Shown piece after piece: positions 1 to 11,712 of a DNA stretch of 64,000 nucleotides (position 1 is the first letter of the stretch; every line of letters begins with the position of its first letter). Source of the stretch: Tachypleus tridentatus (Eukaryota; Arthropoda; Merostomata; Xiphosura; Limulidae). The position numbers and the translations under genes are program-made. The notes beneath the pieces are model-generated. The model saw only the letters and a list, made by a program, of their open reading frames with translations, ran no database searches and was not told the origin of the DNA. The stretch is taken from the NCBI RefSeq assembly GCF_004210375.1, contig NC_134834.1:159545290-159609289 (forward strand). Direction: 5' to 3'.

Positions 1-520
1 TATATATTCTCGAAAACCTTGACCAAAGAACCGGTCGGAATATGTTTATTATCAGTAAGTCTGTTTAACATCAGGACAAAATTTTGCACAGTGTTTACAA
101 AGTCAGTTTTACAATGAAGGTTTCTGTAGCACAGATGTGAGAGTAATTAAAAGTGAAGAAGACGAGGCTTATTTGGCCAAGGGAAGTGAAGCAATATTGA
201 GACCCGTTACGGCTGGGGTTCAGAGGTCAGTTTAGGGCTCTGAAGCTCTTGGCTTTTGGATTAAAGTCCACGCATTTTTCTTCTTTTAATGAGTAATTTT
301 TCCTCATTTTGATGCATTATTGGTGGGAGAGATTGGAACGTGAGTGAGGCCTAGCCCATCCAATTTGCTCCGTACCTACAAATAGCAACATAATTTGTTT
401 TCTAAATAATTTTGTTTTACTTCTATACTTTTACCAAATCATTTATCCTGAATAATATCGTTGTAATTACAACTTGGTTCCCACTTTTTGTTTCTAGCTT
501 ATTTCATTGGACAGTGTGTT
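1..520. other. AT-rich stretch without a recognised feature
   Basis: I see no coding segment, RNA gene or known repeat. Confidence 0.3.
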
Positions 521-630
521 TATTTGGTATTAGGCACAAAGCTACACAATGGGGTTATTTGCGCTCTGCAGGTATCGAAATCCTGTTCTTAGCGTTATGT
601 CCTTAGATTTACCGCTGAACCACTTGAGAG
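521..630 (-). repeat. SINE family B (tRNA-Val-like head), degenerate
   Basis: On the plus strand it starts with the reversed tail (gcacaaagctacacaatggg) and ends near gctgaaccactt, the reverse of the tRNA-like A box. It is clearly diverged from the copy at 1968. Confidence 0.6.
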
Positions 631-1967
631 CTAACTGGAGAGAGATAACGGTTGTATGTGTCACTAATGATGCTAAGGTCGGCGGCTGGCGTTTTTTCAT
701 TCGTTTTCTGCGAAGAGAAATTTGAAAAGTAATAAGAGTAAATTATTTTCTGTTTTTGTGAAACGGTTAATATACACTACAAATTGTTCTAGATTTCATC
801 AACAACAAGACGAAAAACAATAGAGACATTTCTTCAAATTCACTTATTGCGATATAAATTACTTGGTTATGACCAAAAGTAAAGTAATGCTTACAAATGT
901 ATATTTTTGATAGTTTATTTTTATAACGGTACTCCACACAAATATCTGTATCAGAAATTTAATTTGTTTTGCCTGGAGGATATCTTAAAAATTAGTTCTT
1001 ATCTCTGGTTGCATGGCTTCAGTCTTATCCAATTGACGCTTTACTTTACAAGTTACCCAAGGCGCTTGGCACACCAGTCAAGTGATGCTGTTGGTTTTTC
1101 AAAAAAACAAAACAAAAAACTTCAAAATCAACACACAGTTTAAATTACTTGACGAAAAATGTATGTCATCTGGAAATAAAATAACATAAAATGGAACTAA
1201 CACATTAGAAATAAGGTGTTGAAATTTTTTTTTATTCGAAAAATGAATTTGGAAGCCGCAGGACCCAAAGTATAAGAATTACAATCCTAATGGTTCTGTA
1301 CAAGCTTCAACCACTGTGTTTCTGTAAACACTTTAAGGGGAGGTTAAAATCATGAACATTAATCAAGTCTTGAAACTTTAGTGAAGGTAAGAGCATTACT
1401 ATCACTGTTAAAACTAAATTATTAAGTTCCTTTCTAAATGCAAAGACACAAAGAAAAATATGATTTAAAGACAAACCTCTAGGTTTGTGTTTAAACATTT
1501 TAAAGTTCAAAGACAAAAAAGTGCAGGGTTTGTATTATAATTTGTATTGTAGTACGTCAAGTTTAGGAATCAAACCATCAATCAAAACCCACAGGAATCT
1601 GTGAAGATCAAATGAAATAATCGCAACTGTGAGACCTGTTTTGTAACTCTAGGAATCTGAGTAGATCAAGCGTAAGAGAAAAATAACACCAACTATCAAA
1701 CTCATGTTTAAATTATAAGAATCAAAACTTCTAGGCTCGACCTGAAACCCTAGGAAGCACAGCAGATCAAATACAAGTACCAAAACTACCAGACTCAAGC
1801 AACCAGAATATATCAAGTAAAAAATCAAAGGTACTAGATTTTTATCTATATTACGTTTCACCATCATTAAATTAAACTAAATATTCATTGTTAGTTAAAT
1901 GAAGAAGCGAAAACAGCTGTACAGTGTTGCTAGAAGTGTGATCGATCAACTAACGTTTCATGAGTAG
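631..1967. other. Non-coding stretch with a degenerate repeated motif
   Basis: I see no gene. At about 1590-1860 a short motif recurs in loose form (aggaatctgtgaagatcaaa, then aggaatctgagtagatcaag, then aggaagcacagcagatcaaa) at spacings of about 60 and 100 bases. It looks like a decayed tandem array. Confidence 0.35.
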
Positions 1968-2099
1968 AGCCCCCAGTGGCTCAGCGGTATGTCTGCGGAC
2001 TTACAACGCTAAAAACCGGGTCTCGATATCCGTGGTGGGCAGAGCACAGATAGCCCATTGTGTAGCTTTGTGCTTAATTCAAAACAACAACAACAACAA
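1968..2099 (+). repeat. SINE family B (tRNA-Val-like head), well preserved
   Basis: A tRNA-like head has A box tggctcagcgg, an anticodon-loop-like ttacaac and a B box near gggtctcgatatccg. It is followed by cagatagcccattgtgtagc, a ttaattcaaaa end and a CAA-repeat tail. This is the reference copy for family B here. Confidence 0.85.
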
Positions 2100-2327
2100 T
2101 CCTGGGTAGAAATGAAAATGTCAAACGAATTTAAAAAATACATCTCTACCAGCTCTTGATTGTTTGATATGGTATTTTTATGTTAGTCTTACGTTCCGAC
2201 AAGACTATGTTTTATTGTTTTAAGAAAAACAAGACGGTTTAGTTTATTAACTGCACTGAATAAATAACAATGAAATGTAATTCCTTTTTTTAACGTTATA
2301 CACTCCAGATCAGTTCACTTGTTAATG

Positions 2328-2542
2328 CCCCGTCACACCAAACATGCTCGCCCTTTAAGCCGTGGGGGTGTTATAATGTGATGATCAATCCCACTATTCG
2401 TTGGTAAAATAGTAGCCCAAGAGTTGGCGGTGGGTGGTGATGACTAGCTGCCTTCCCTCTAGTCTTACACTGCTAAATTAGGGACGGCTAGCGCAGATAG
2501 CTCTCGAGTAGCTTTGTGCGAAATTCAAAACAAACAAACAAA
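2328..2542 (+). repeat. SINE family A, lacking most of the tRNA-like head
   Basis: The body (ccaaacatgctcgccctt, then ttggcggtgggtggtgatga, then aaattagggacggctagc) and tail (gtagctttgtgcgaaattc, then CAAA repeats) match the full copy at 10586. Only the last few bases of the head are present. Confidence 0.85.
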
Positions 2543-2862
2543 TACTTGTTAACGACTTCTGACAGGTTGAAGGTTTTTACTGTTTGTTCAAAGAATCATA
2601 AGATACATTCTGATTCCCCTTTCGTACGTCAAATGATAGTCTGCATATTAAATCGTGAATAATACTGCCAAGTCACGAGTGAAATAATTAACATATTTTA
2701 TCATACGTTGTTTGTGAAGAATTGAAAAGTGAATAAATCGTGAAGAAACGTTTTTAAATATAAGTAACATGACAAGTGGCATATTAGGACGTTAGATGTT
2801 GAGATACATTTTTTCTTGTATTTTTTTTATAAATTACTTTGTATTTACTTTTTTCTTATAAC
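2543..2862. other. AT-rich stretch without a recognised feature
   Basis: I see no coding segment or repeat. Confidence 0.3.
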
Positions 2863-3392
2863 TTAGAAATAGTAGTAAGTTTCGTCTGCCGATTGGGCAG
2901 TGTTAACTTTACAAATTTCTAATGCAAAAATTCGGAGTTTCGATTCCTCATAGTGGACAAAGTGCAGGTATAGAAATGATATTTGATTGCTTTCTTCCTG
3001 TTCACATGTGAAGTTAATGTTGGGATGTATAGAGTTAATGTGATTAAAAAAATTAAGTATGTGTTCTGTAGATTTGAATCCCGCAACCGTGTCATCTACA
3101 TATCTGTACCAGTATAGTGGTGGATGTAATGCTGTGTTAAATGCTTGTGTTTCAACTTGTGTTATAAAAATATTGGCTAGAACTGGTGATACTGGGTTGC
3201 CCATGCTTAGGCCATTTGTTTGTATATAGTTTTGGTTGTTGAACATGAAGTTTGTCTTTATCGTGGTGAATTCTATGAGGGTTGCTAATTGGTTGCTGGG
3301 AATGTCTATAGTTGGGTTAGGGTCTCGGATATAGAGTTCTAAGGCTATCTTGCAGGCTTCAGTGGTTGGAACTTCTGTAACACATCAACAAT
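2863..3392 (-). mobile_element. Penelope-like element fragment, reverse transcriptase part
   Basis: A minus-strand open stretch carries QTNGLSMGNPVSPVLANIFI and RYVDDTVAGF, the palm motifs of Penelope-like reverse transcriptases; upstream NQLATLIEFTTIKTNF continues in the same sense. Only the central to late RT is left; no GIY-YIG part is attached here. The match stops abruptly at 3374, where a possible LTR begins. It is an old, inactive copy. Confidence 0.85.
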
Positions 3393-4093
3393 GTACGATT
3401 TGTGTACTTAAAATACCAGTATTGTTGCCTCTGCTGAAATTTTATAAAGTCTCTTCTTCAGTTTATAAAAGATAGCCACCGCAACACGCGGAAAGGCAGT
3501 TTAATAATATTGTTGGTTCTCTAAAGTCAATATACTATAAATCTCGGAAGCTATAACTGTAATAAACGCTTATTAATAGGAAAACTACGGACCAGGAACG
3601 TTTATAGATTTCGAGCATTACAGACTGTTCGACTTCAAAGAATTAACTTTGGACGTTAGTATTTCTACGAGGACATTAGATATCTTCCTCGGGGAAAATG
3701 GAGCTTGTAAACCACATGAAGCCAGTCAAGAATAGAGCTAGCGAGCTTTCCCGTCAAGAGAAGTGTACCAGTGTATCAACATAGAATTTTTAATTCGATC
3801 TCCGTGAACTGTCGTTAAAGAGTTCACTTTCAGACCAGATAGAAGAATCAGTACAGTTTGTAAACCTTTTGTATATAAACTATTATTTGTAATAACTATT
3901 TGTAATGACCATTATTATAACTGGTATTGTTGTTTGTATTTGAAATATATTTGTGTTAAGAAAGAAAATGTGTGTATGAATCTTGTTAGAAAATATAATA
4001 AATTTTATACTTACCAACATTCAATTAACTTCTAAATCCAAATTTGTTTTGAATCGTAATACGTAACGTCCGATATAAGTTATAATACGTAAC
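3375..4093 (+). mobile_element. Possible solo LTR (fossil)
   Basis: The stretch begins TGTAACAC and ends CGTAACA, giving TG...CA ends. It contains a TATA-like box (about 3871), an AATAAA (about 3998), and lies exactly where the Penelope RT match breaks off. No second copy and no clear target duplication were found, so this rests on ends and internal layout only. Confidence 0.3.
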
Positions 4094-4498
4094 ACCAGAA
4101 AGAACTCAGCTAAAATATGTGGCTAAAGTATTTTTATTTTTCTCAATAAATAAGAAGGACAAATGCGAAGATTGTAACATAAAATACATTGGACTGTTAG
4201 AGAAAAAAAATCACCTTTAAAAAACATTCTAATAATTTATTAACTTGTTGACGTTTCAGAGAAACACGTTTTTTCAAGCTGAAAACAAGCCACAAGCCGT
4301 AGCTTTCTGTCTCTATGTATAGTAGTTACAGATTTTCTTTACAAACCGTGTGGTTATTTTTTTACATTACGCTAGGGAGTCATTATGGGTATTATTTGTT
4401 AGTTTTTAAACACTATTATTACAACTTCCGCATTATTCAAATACAAATTTAATGTTTACACCAGACTGAAAGTATGGAGCGTTGTAAGAATTAATATG
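4094..4498. other. Non-coding stretch
   Basis: I see no gene, RNA or known repeat. Confidence 0.3.
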
Positions 4499-4771
4499 TT
4501 TGTTTGTTTTTTTAATTTCGCGCAAAACTACACGAGGGCTGTCTGCTCTAGCCGTCCCTAATTCGGCAGTGTAAAACTAGATGGAAGACAGCCAGTCATC
4601 ACCTCCCACCGCCAACTCTTGAGCTACTCTTTTACCAACGAATACTGAGATTGGTCGTACATTATAACGCCCCCATGGCTGAAAGGGCGAGCATGTTTTG
4701 TGTGACGGGGACTCGAACCCGCGACTCTCAGATTACGAGTAGTGTGCCTTAACCACCTGGCCATGCTAGGC
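4499..4771 (-). repeat. SINE family A, near full length
   Basis: Reverse orientation: the tail (tttgtttgttttt) comes first on the plus strand. The body follows, then the tRNA-like head with a reversed B box (gggactcgaacccg) and A-box region (aaccacctggccatg). Confidence 0.85.
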
Positions 4772-5599
4772 AATGGTTATCTTAGAGACAAGAATGCAAA
4801 CCGCAATAACTAGAGGAACAGCGAAAGATGTTATACGTAATTGAACTTCTTATCTGATGACACACAACTGAGCTGTGAGAAACATGCAATTATTTGTTAT
4901 ATACATAAAAGACAAATCCTATTCAATAGGACATATACAGTTGGCGAAAGATAATACTTTCGTCTGGAGACTGGGTAAGGAATTTTAATAGTTTGAGTCT
5001 GAAGAACATCTGAATAACCTAAATGAGACTGAGTAAATTAAAAACAATATGGAAAAGAAAATAAGGTAATCTCTCCCAGGACGTAGACGCTATCCGTACT
5101 ATTTGTTATCGCGTATAAGAAAAACGAAATATATATCTCTCAGTAGTTGCTAAACTGTGATATAGAGACTACATGTCATACAGAACTGTATCAGTAACAC
5201 AACAACGTTTTCCATAACTTCTAACCAGATGCAACTAGCACAGAAGCAGTTGGTCGTCGTTCTATAACTAATCTTGTATTTCTAAACTCACACGTACATA
5301 TGTGTAAAAACTGAAAAAAAAAGTAGTTGAGCATCTGTGTTCACCTTTCTGAAATAGCATTAAACGAACCACCTGTTAGGTTTCGTATACCACATTTCTT
5401 CGTTACTTGTAAACTGGCATGACCATCCTTAACTTTAAACTTTAAAATACAATAAATTTATGAAACAAAATATAAAAATGCACATTGTTTATGAGTTTGG
5501 TTTAATTTGATTGTATCCCTGGACGATTTTAACAATGATAATTCACATGATTGAATTACCATATGACATCTAAATAAACCTCTTAATGAATATTATTTT
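4772..5599. other. Non-coding stretch
   Basis: I see no gene or recognised repeat before the LTR-retrotransposon fossil. Confidence 0.3.
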
Positions 5600-7760
5600 G
5601 GACTGCAGAAATATCAAGCCACTGACGTTTCCTCCACTAACTCCTCCCAGAAAACCAAATAAGTACTTCCTGCATTTTTCTCCTCATCAACTGAGCCATT
5701 AGTGAACAAAGAAAATTACTGTTGTGTTTTCAGGCTGAACCAAGTTGCTTCCATGCTATTGTCATGTACCAAAGCCAAATATATATCTTCGAGACCAAAT
5801 ATTCATTCCTTTACGGTTTTATCGTGGCACCTGTTATACTATATGGTAGCTCTACTTAGCTGATAACATGTAAATTCAGCTATATCAACAAATCGAGTTC
5901 TCAGCCTGCTCCACATACCGTTGTATACATTGTAGAATACCTGTTCCAAGAATGCATTATAAAGCACAATCACAGGGAGCTATTTCTCATAAAAGCATGA
6001 GCATGTTTGACAAAGATCAATATGTTGTATGATAAGCAACTAAGACGAATGGCATATGTTCATCTCAATCAGTGCATATGTTTGATAGTCTGTGTTGTCC
6101 ATTCTGTCAAGCCACTAAACTGCGGGTGATTCAGTGAAGATCTTGTCTTCAACATTTTGAACAACTCTTCAAGTAACTAGCTTTTGAAATTAGATTCTTG
6201 GTTTGTGCGAATTTCGTAATTTTCACCAAATAATGCTATTAATTATTTAGCCAAACAATCAGCGATGAACTGTGCAAACATATAAACCAGTGGAGAAGTT
6301 TTAGCTTACTTGGTAATTTATAATTTACCATTACGTATAATTGAAATTTACCCGTGTTCAGGATAGTAACAGCTATATTCAGAGTTATTCTTTCTAATAG
6401 AGAACATGTAACTCTTTGCCAGAATTTACTCTGTGTTGGTCATTTTTGATTTCTCGGTAGCATACACACTGCACGTGTTGCACCATTACTTAATGTCGCA
6501 ATGTAAAGGTGAGACGAAAAACTGCTGTCATTATACAACTAGCATATAAGGTAGCAAATTATACTCCATTCTATAACTACAGCCACACTGCTCCAATTTC
6601 ATTTTTAATATAATCGGCATACAGAATTAACGGACTCTCTAATCTTGTGTATGGTAAACTGACAGCCTCATTTAGAGCACACTTAAATAAAATAATTGGT
6701 CACTCTTTTCACGGGCCTAGTGTTTAAATTGTTCGACTCGCAATCTACAGGTCGCAGGTTCGAATCCTTGTCGTTGTATATGCTCACCCTTTTATCACGT
6801 GGGACGGTAAAAGAACAGCCGAAGGAAAGCTTCCTTCTCTTTAGTCTATCGCTGCTAAGTTTTGAAGGGTTAGCACTTATAGCCTCCGAATAGCTTTGTA
6901 AAAAATTGAAAAGAAAAAACTTACTTTTTTCACTACTCTTAAACCTCACTTGAATTTTAATCAGTGCATACAATGTTGTAGCTATCTTGAAGACATTGTC
7001 AACAAAACTTTGATAACATGATGCAAAAACCTATACAATTGCAGATCTCTTGCAACGTCATGTGTTTGAATCAGTACAACAATTTTAGTAGAGTCAATAG
7101 ACATACAATCTCTTCCGACTACTGACTAAGGAATTATACTTTTATACATAAACAAAACTTTCCCTGGTTTCAATGTTAAGCCTACCGTCCTCATCCTCTG
7201 AAAAACCATTTTCAGACAGATATTCAGCAGCAAGCTGAAATCTACAGCCAAACACCAAGACAATGCCAACATAAATCATACATTTTTTCCTTTATGAGCT
7301 CCATCAACTACTCGAAAGTGGTAGGTACATTACATAAGCCAAAGGACATGACATGAAATTCATACATGCCATCTCGAGTAATGAAAGCAGGCTTAGGTCT
7401 GTTTTCATCATCAAGTTTGGCTTTCCAGTATCTAGAATATAAGTCTAAAATGCTGAACAAGCAATCACTTTCAGTGCATCTAGACATTCGCCTGCCACGG
7501 TAATAAAACGACAGGAACAGTGAGCCTTGATATGACTTCCTTTTCCCTGACAATAATTACAGAACTCTCTGAAAACTGACTAAATTACTCTATACTTCAA
7601 TGTCTAATCTGTCTCAGCACTTGATTTGTCTCTAGTATTCTCAGGAAGTCTGCATGGTGGTTGTGTTATTGGATGTGCATCACCTCTATCTATGTGACGC
7701 TGAGTTACTGTTGTCTAAATAAAATGGAAATTTGGCCCTATAAACAACCTATAAACAACA
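5600..7760 (-). mobile_element. Ty3/Gypsy-type LTR retrotransposon fossil (pol parts)
   Basis: A reverse-transcriptase part of Ty3/Gypsy type is recognisable at about 7190-7560 and an integrase-like part at about 6100-6300, both on the minus strand and in the expected order. The element is badly broken (roughly ten or more breaks), has no LTRs I can define and carries a later SINE-like insertion at 6711-6914. It appears old. The limits are approximate. Confidence 0.7.
6711..6914 (+). repeat. SINE related to family A, divergent
   Basis: A tRNA-like head with B box caggttcgaatccttgtcg and a tail-like gcctccgaatagctttgta are present, but the body between them differs from the standard family A body. 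It is probably an older subfamily. It lies within the Gypsy fossil. Confidence 0.6.
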
Positions 7761-8015
7761 TGGGCAACCAACATTTTACTGAGTTTCTTTCATTTTGAAT
7801 CCCAGTTGCGTTTACAGTCATCACTCAATAATCCTAGATGATCTGGCAGCAATGCTTTTTTTTACTCATGGTAAAACCTAAGTGATGCCATATATGCAAC
7901 TAATTCCAGGCATTTCTACTTCAATCATTCTAGTACGAAAATAGATAATAAAATGTCTATTATTGCAAGTCATCCTCAGCACTAAGACCGTTGATTGTTT
8001 GATGAAGTCATATTC

Positions 8016-8427
8016 TATTAGGTTGAGGAATAATTCGTGAGCGTTTTTGAATAATTTCATTCAAGCATTACATGCAAGACTATACAATACTTCAACGCAT
8101 GAACACATTACACCCAAAACATTTATTATGATACTTTATTTCATGTAATACCTAGGTATATAGTATGCATTGTTTTAAACGATATTGCAAGAAATTAAAT
8201 GCGAAAAGCAGATGGTGTCGAAAATGCTCGATTTTGTCCACTTGACATTCCATTTAATGAGCTGAAAATGAAAGCAAAAATTAAAGACATATGAAAATCA
8301 AACACACCATCTATTAGAGCAAAAAATTATCTACCAAATGACATGAAATATTTTGCGAAAGCTTTTCATTTATGAATATATTTTGTTAACTTGAAAAAAC
8401 GCTCACGAATTATTCCTCAACCCAATA
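8016..8427. mobile_element. Mariner-type MITE (non-autonomous)
   Basis: Inverted 33-base ends (8016-8048 and 8395-8427) match with one mismatch. The outermost TA is the duplicated target, and the element proper starts TTAGGTTGAGG, closely resembling the TTAGGTTG start of mariner inverted repeats such as those of MADE1/Hsmar. The 345-base interior has no transposase frame. The family call rests on the end sequence and the TA target. Confidence 0.75.
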
Positions 8428-9765
8428 CTTTCTGAGAAGAAACAACGTTTCATATAGTTTATATGCAAAAACGGCTCGTTTGAGCTGAGAAAACACTTTA
8501 CATAGAAGAGCGAACAACGTTTCGACCTTCTTCGGTCATCGTCAGGTTTCTCGTCATCACTGATTATCGTTTCATATAGTGTTTTTATCATCATAAACTT
8601 TAGTGCTAACACCATTTATACACTCGGAAGTATTATTATTTCTTTTTAAACATGTGCTCGAGCAATCTAATGACCTTTGGCTAAACTTAAAGGACAGTAG
8701 ATGGTTTTCCAGCAGAGCTGCAATTAACTTGTTGTACAAGAGAAACTGACTGACAGTCTCTGCGATATAGATCTATTCCTAAAATACCAATCTCAAAAAC
8801 AAAATATGAGACAATTGCTTTCATTCTATAAGCAATAGAAACAAGATAAAGTCACTTTTATATGCAAATTTTACCTGGGAAGGTTGGCTGTTGGATGTCA
8901 ATAAAATTATCTAAGTTGTCTTCTTTCTGTTGGTTGTTTTTGGTTGTTTCCTTGTTTTTGTTCTCTGTAGAAAGTATCACAAGTCTCCTGGCTAGGTCTT
9001 CTAAACATGTTTTGATTTCTATGGTTGGAATGTACCTAGGTGCTATAGCGAAGTTGAGTCCTTTGTTAAACCACGAAACCATATACTGCTGTATACCATA
9101 TATTCCCGACATCAGCAAACAAATAACCAACATTTGGCAAAAATTAGTAACAAAATATGACATTCCAATTAATACCAAATTTATTCAAAAACCCGGCACA
9201 AAACTGAGGTCTATACTATGTAAAAACTACACTGACAAACACCACACCAACATTATTTATAAAATACAATGTGATAACTGCCACGACTTCTATATTGGAG
9301 AAACAAGTAGAAAAATGGAAACCAGATTCAAAGAACATAAAAAGTCACCTTCACACGTTTTCGAACACTGCAAGTCAAATAAACACAACATAACCATAGA
9401 AAACACTCAAATATTAAATAAAGAAACAAACATAAACAAACGTAAAATTAAAGAAGCCTTACTTATACAACAACTTAAACCCAAAATAAACCAATATAAA
9501 GGAACGCCTTTATACCTATATTAATATAATAAATTATATATTCAAACATCTAATACCGCCCTCTACATTTCGACACACAGTTACACAACCCCTTTCAAAC
9601 ATGTGGTCAGCTTCCGGTCAGTTACCTCTTTCTTTGTGAACCTGACGATGACCGAAGAAGGTCGAAACGTTGTTCGCTCTTCTATGTAAAGTGTTTTCTC
9701 AGCCCAAACGAGCCGTTTTTGCATATAAATTTCTCAACAAGTGGGTTTCTCGTCATCACTGATTA
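8428..9765. mobile_element. Penelope-like element, inverted composite of two truncated copies
   Basis: On the minus strand 9080-8870 encodes a piece typical of the early part of PLE proteins (NKGLNFAIAPRYIPTIEI). On the plus strand 9087-9524 encodes the late part with a GIY-YIG endonuclease (IYKIQCDNCHDFYIGETSRK, METRFKEH). The two halves meet head to head near 9083. Each half is followed by the same terminal block, minus strand 8553-8461 and plus strand 9642-9728, so the blocks are inverted copies. Both outer sides end with TTTCTCGTCATCACTGATTA. This fits the known PLE habit of carrying a partial inverted copy. It is inactive. Confidence 0.8.
9636..9677 (+). ncRNA. Hammerhead-ribozyme-like motif in a PLE end
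   Basis: Helix I is GUGAAC (9636-9641) with GUUCGC (9672-9677), five standard pairs plus one U-G. The CUGACGA box (9642-9648) fits CUGANGA. Helix II is GACC/GGUC with loop GAAGAA (9650-9663). GAAA is at 9664-9667 and a minimal ACGU helix III leads to the expected cleavage point after U9671. One extra U (9649) sits between the box and helix II, which is non-standard. PLE ends are known to carry hammerheads. Activity of this copy is uncertain. Confidence 0.55.
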
Positions 9766-10585
9766 AGATAAAGTCACTATTAACCTGAACAGTGTCTGTG
9801 TAAACAGACCAAAATATTGTGTACACCTATAAAAACTGATAAACTGCAAAGTTATTCAAAATTCTGATAGCTTCTGTGTCAACCAGAACTTGACCTCCAT
9901 CCATATATCTTTGCAGCACGCTTGAAGCCCCACCCAACCATTTGTGAGCCGACACCATACCTCTGGATAAAATTTGGCTATTATGCAGTTGGGTTGGTGG
10001 CCAAACCAATTTTGGGCTACATTAATTTAATTGAATATGAGCCACATCATACATTGATTTTTATACTCCTTTAGAACCTATCATGGAGTTGAGCAGAATG
10101 GGATGTTTCTCCTATTTTATTTGAAAACAAGATATCAATAATCTTTGCTTGGAATTTTGTGGCTCTCCATATCCATAACCTGCACTCTATCTCTACTGTT
10201 TATACTTCCAGTTGAGAGGAATTATCAGTTGTTGTTGTTGCACAACCGTCATGAGAAGTCATAACCACTTGGCTTCCAATGTGGCTTTGACAAGAAACTG
10301 GGAGGTGCTTGAAACTTTTAGATGTCTCCAACACCTCTCTTGATAAACTTAACCCCAAATATATCATTGTGAAATGTTGAAGAAAATGGTACATATTGCT
10401 CATATTAATGCCTTTTAATGTTGGAATTATTTGTTTAATTTGATGATGACAGGGACATGTGACTGGTGAAACAAAAGATATCCATTGTTGTCTCAGCTAA
10501 CATATTGCTGAGACAGCCGACGTCACTGTTACCAATCGGTAATTTCGAGATTCCAGGTTGTAAGTTATGTTGTGCTGTTTAAAAA
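9766..10585. other. Stretch without a recognised gene
   Basis: A 60-codon minus-strand open frame at 9827-10009 matches nothing I recognise. Given the surroundings it could be another decayed mobile-element piece. I see nothing else. Confidence 0.3.
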
Positions 10586-10867
10586 GGCCCGGCATGGCCA
10601 AGCGTGTTAAGGCGTGCGGCTCGTAATCTGAGGGTCGCGGGTTCGCATCCCCGTCGCGCCAAACATGCTCGCCCTTTCAGCCGTGGGGGCGTTATAATGT
10701 GACGATCAATCCCACTATTCGTTGGTAAAAGAGTAGCCCAAGAGTTGGCGGTGGGTGGTGAAGACTAGCTGCCTTCCCTCTAGTCTTACACTGCTAAATT
10801 AGGGACGGCTAGCACAGATAGCCCTCGAGTAGCTTTGTGCGAAATTCAAAAACAAACAAACAAACAA
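10586..10867 (+). repeat. SINE family A, full-length reference copy
   Basis: The head is tRNA-derived: ggcccggcatggccaagcg, loop ctcgtaa, B box gcgggttcgcatcccc. Then come the body (gctcgccctttcagccgtgg, ttggcggtgggtggtgaaga) and a tail (gtagctttgtgcgaaattc) with a CAAA repeat. The head resembles tRNA-Lys, with CGT at the anticodon position. Confidence 0.9.
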
Positions 10868-11596
10868 AGCTGTTTAAAAAGGAGGTTGAAATTGTTTATC
10901 TGTTATGGAAAGGTTAAGATTCCCATTGCTTATTTTCTAATGATCTTATTTAAAGTTAAAAGATTTTCTGGAGACGAGAGGACACTTTTTTTTTTCTATG
11001 TTCTGAAGATAATATAACAAAAAGACAGAAGCGTAAGGCTCGGGAAACAAAGGATAGGCTTCACATAACACTTTTTGTTTTTTTTTCTGGCAAAGCAAGC
11101 TCTAGAATGAGTTACCATTAGCAACAGTACAGTAATCTAATAGGGAAATTGGTGATCTCTTATTACAAAATAGAGTAAGTATGAATTTTCACTTTCCCAA
11201 AGGCGGGAATCTAAGAAAAACCTTGAATGGTAAATAATAGTTTGTTGTACGTCTATTTCATTATAATAAAGAGAAGCCTGCTTTACGAAAACGACTGTGG
11301 TGAAATAATTTAGTGATATCAAAGGATAATCATCCATGACGGTGCGTAACTAGAAAAAACACTTCTCTATTATTAAATTAAGTTATATGTGCTCACCTTT
11401 TGAAACTAAAAGGAATACTTCATATACCAAGTCATGATGTGAGTAGAATTTTCTACCATAACGACACCTTATATACCCGTGGGTTAAACAGCAAGGCCAG
11501 AGGTTCTTGGAATTCAGGTATAATTGTCCCTAATTTGGAGCTAGTAATCAATGAGAAAGTAACCAGCCAATAGTACTTGCTTGTTGTTGATGGTGG
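10868..11596. other. Non-coding stretch
   Basis: I see nothing but AT-rich sequence. Confidence 0.3.
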
Positions 11597-11712
11597 TTGT
11601 TTATCACAAAGCTACACAATGAACTGTCTGATTTTTGTTTATTGCGTGGAATTTAACCACAAATTTTAGTATTTTAAATTTGGAAACATACCACTGACCC
11701 ACTGCAGGACCA
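11597..11712 (-). repeat. SINE family B, badly decayed
   Basis: The reversed tail tcacaaagctacacaatgaa is clear. The head side (ccactgacccactgcagg) is only loosely similar. Confidence 0.4.

Noticed and set aside
4680-4771. A tRNA gene on the minus strand
   Set aside because: The tRNA-like head continues directly into the family A SINE body and tail, and the cloverleaf is imperfect. The same applies to the other tRNA-like heads near 10586, 19346 and 20055.
9827-10009. A 60-codon minus-strand open frame as a small gene
   Set aside because: No recognisable family, no splice context and a repeat-rich neighbourhood. It is mentioned only as unexplained.
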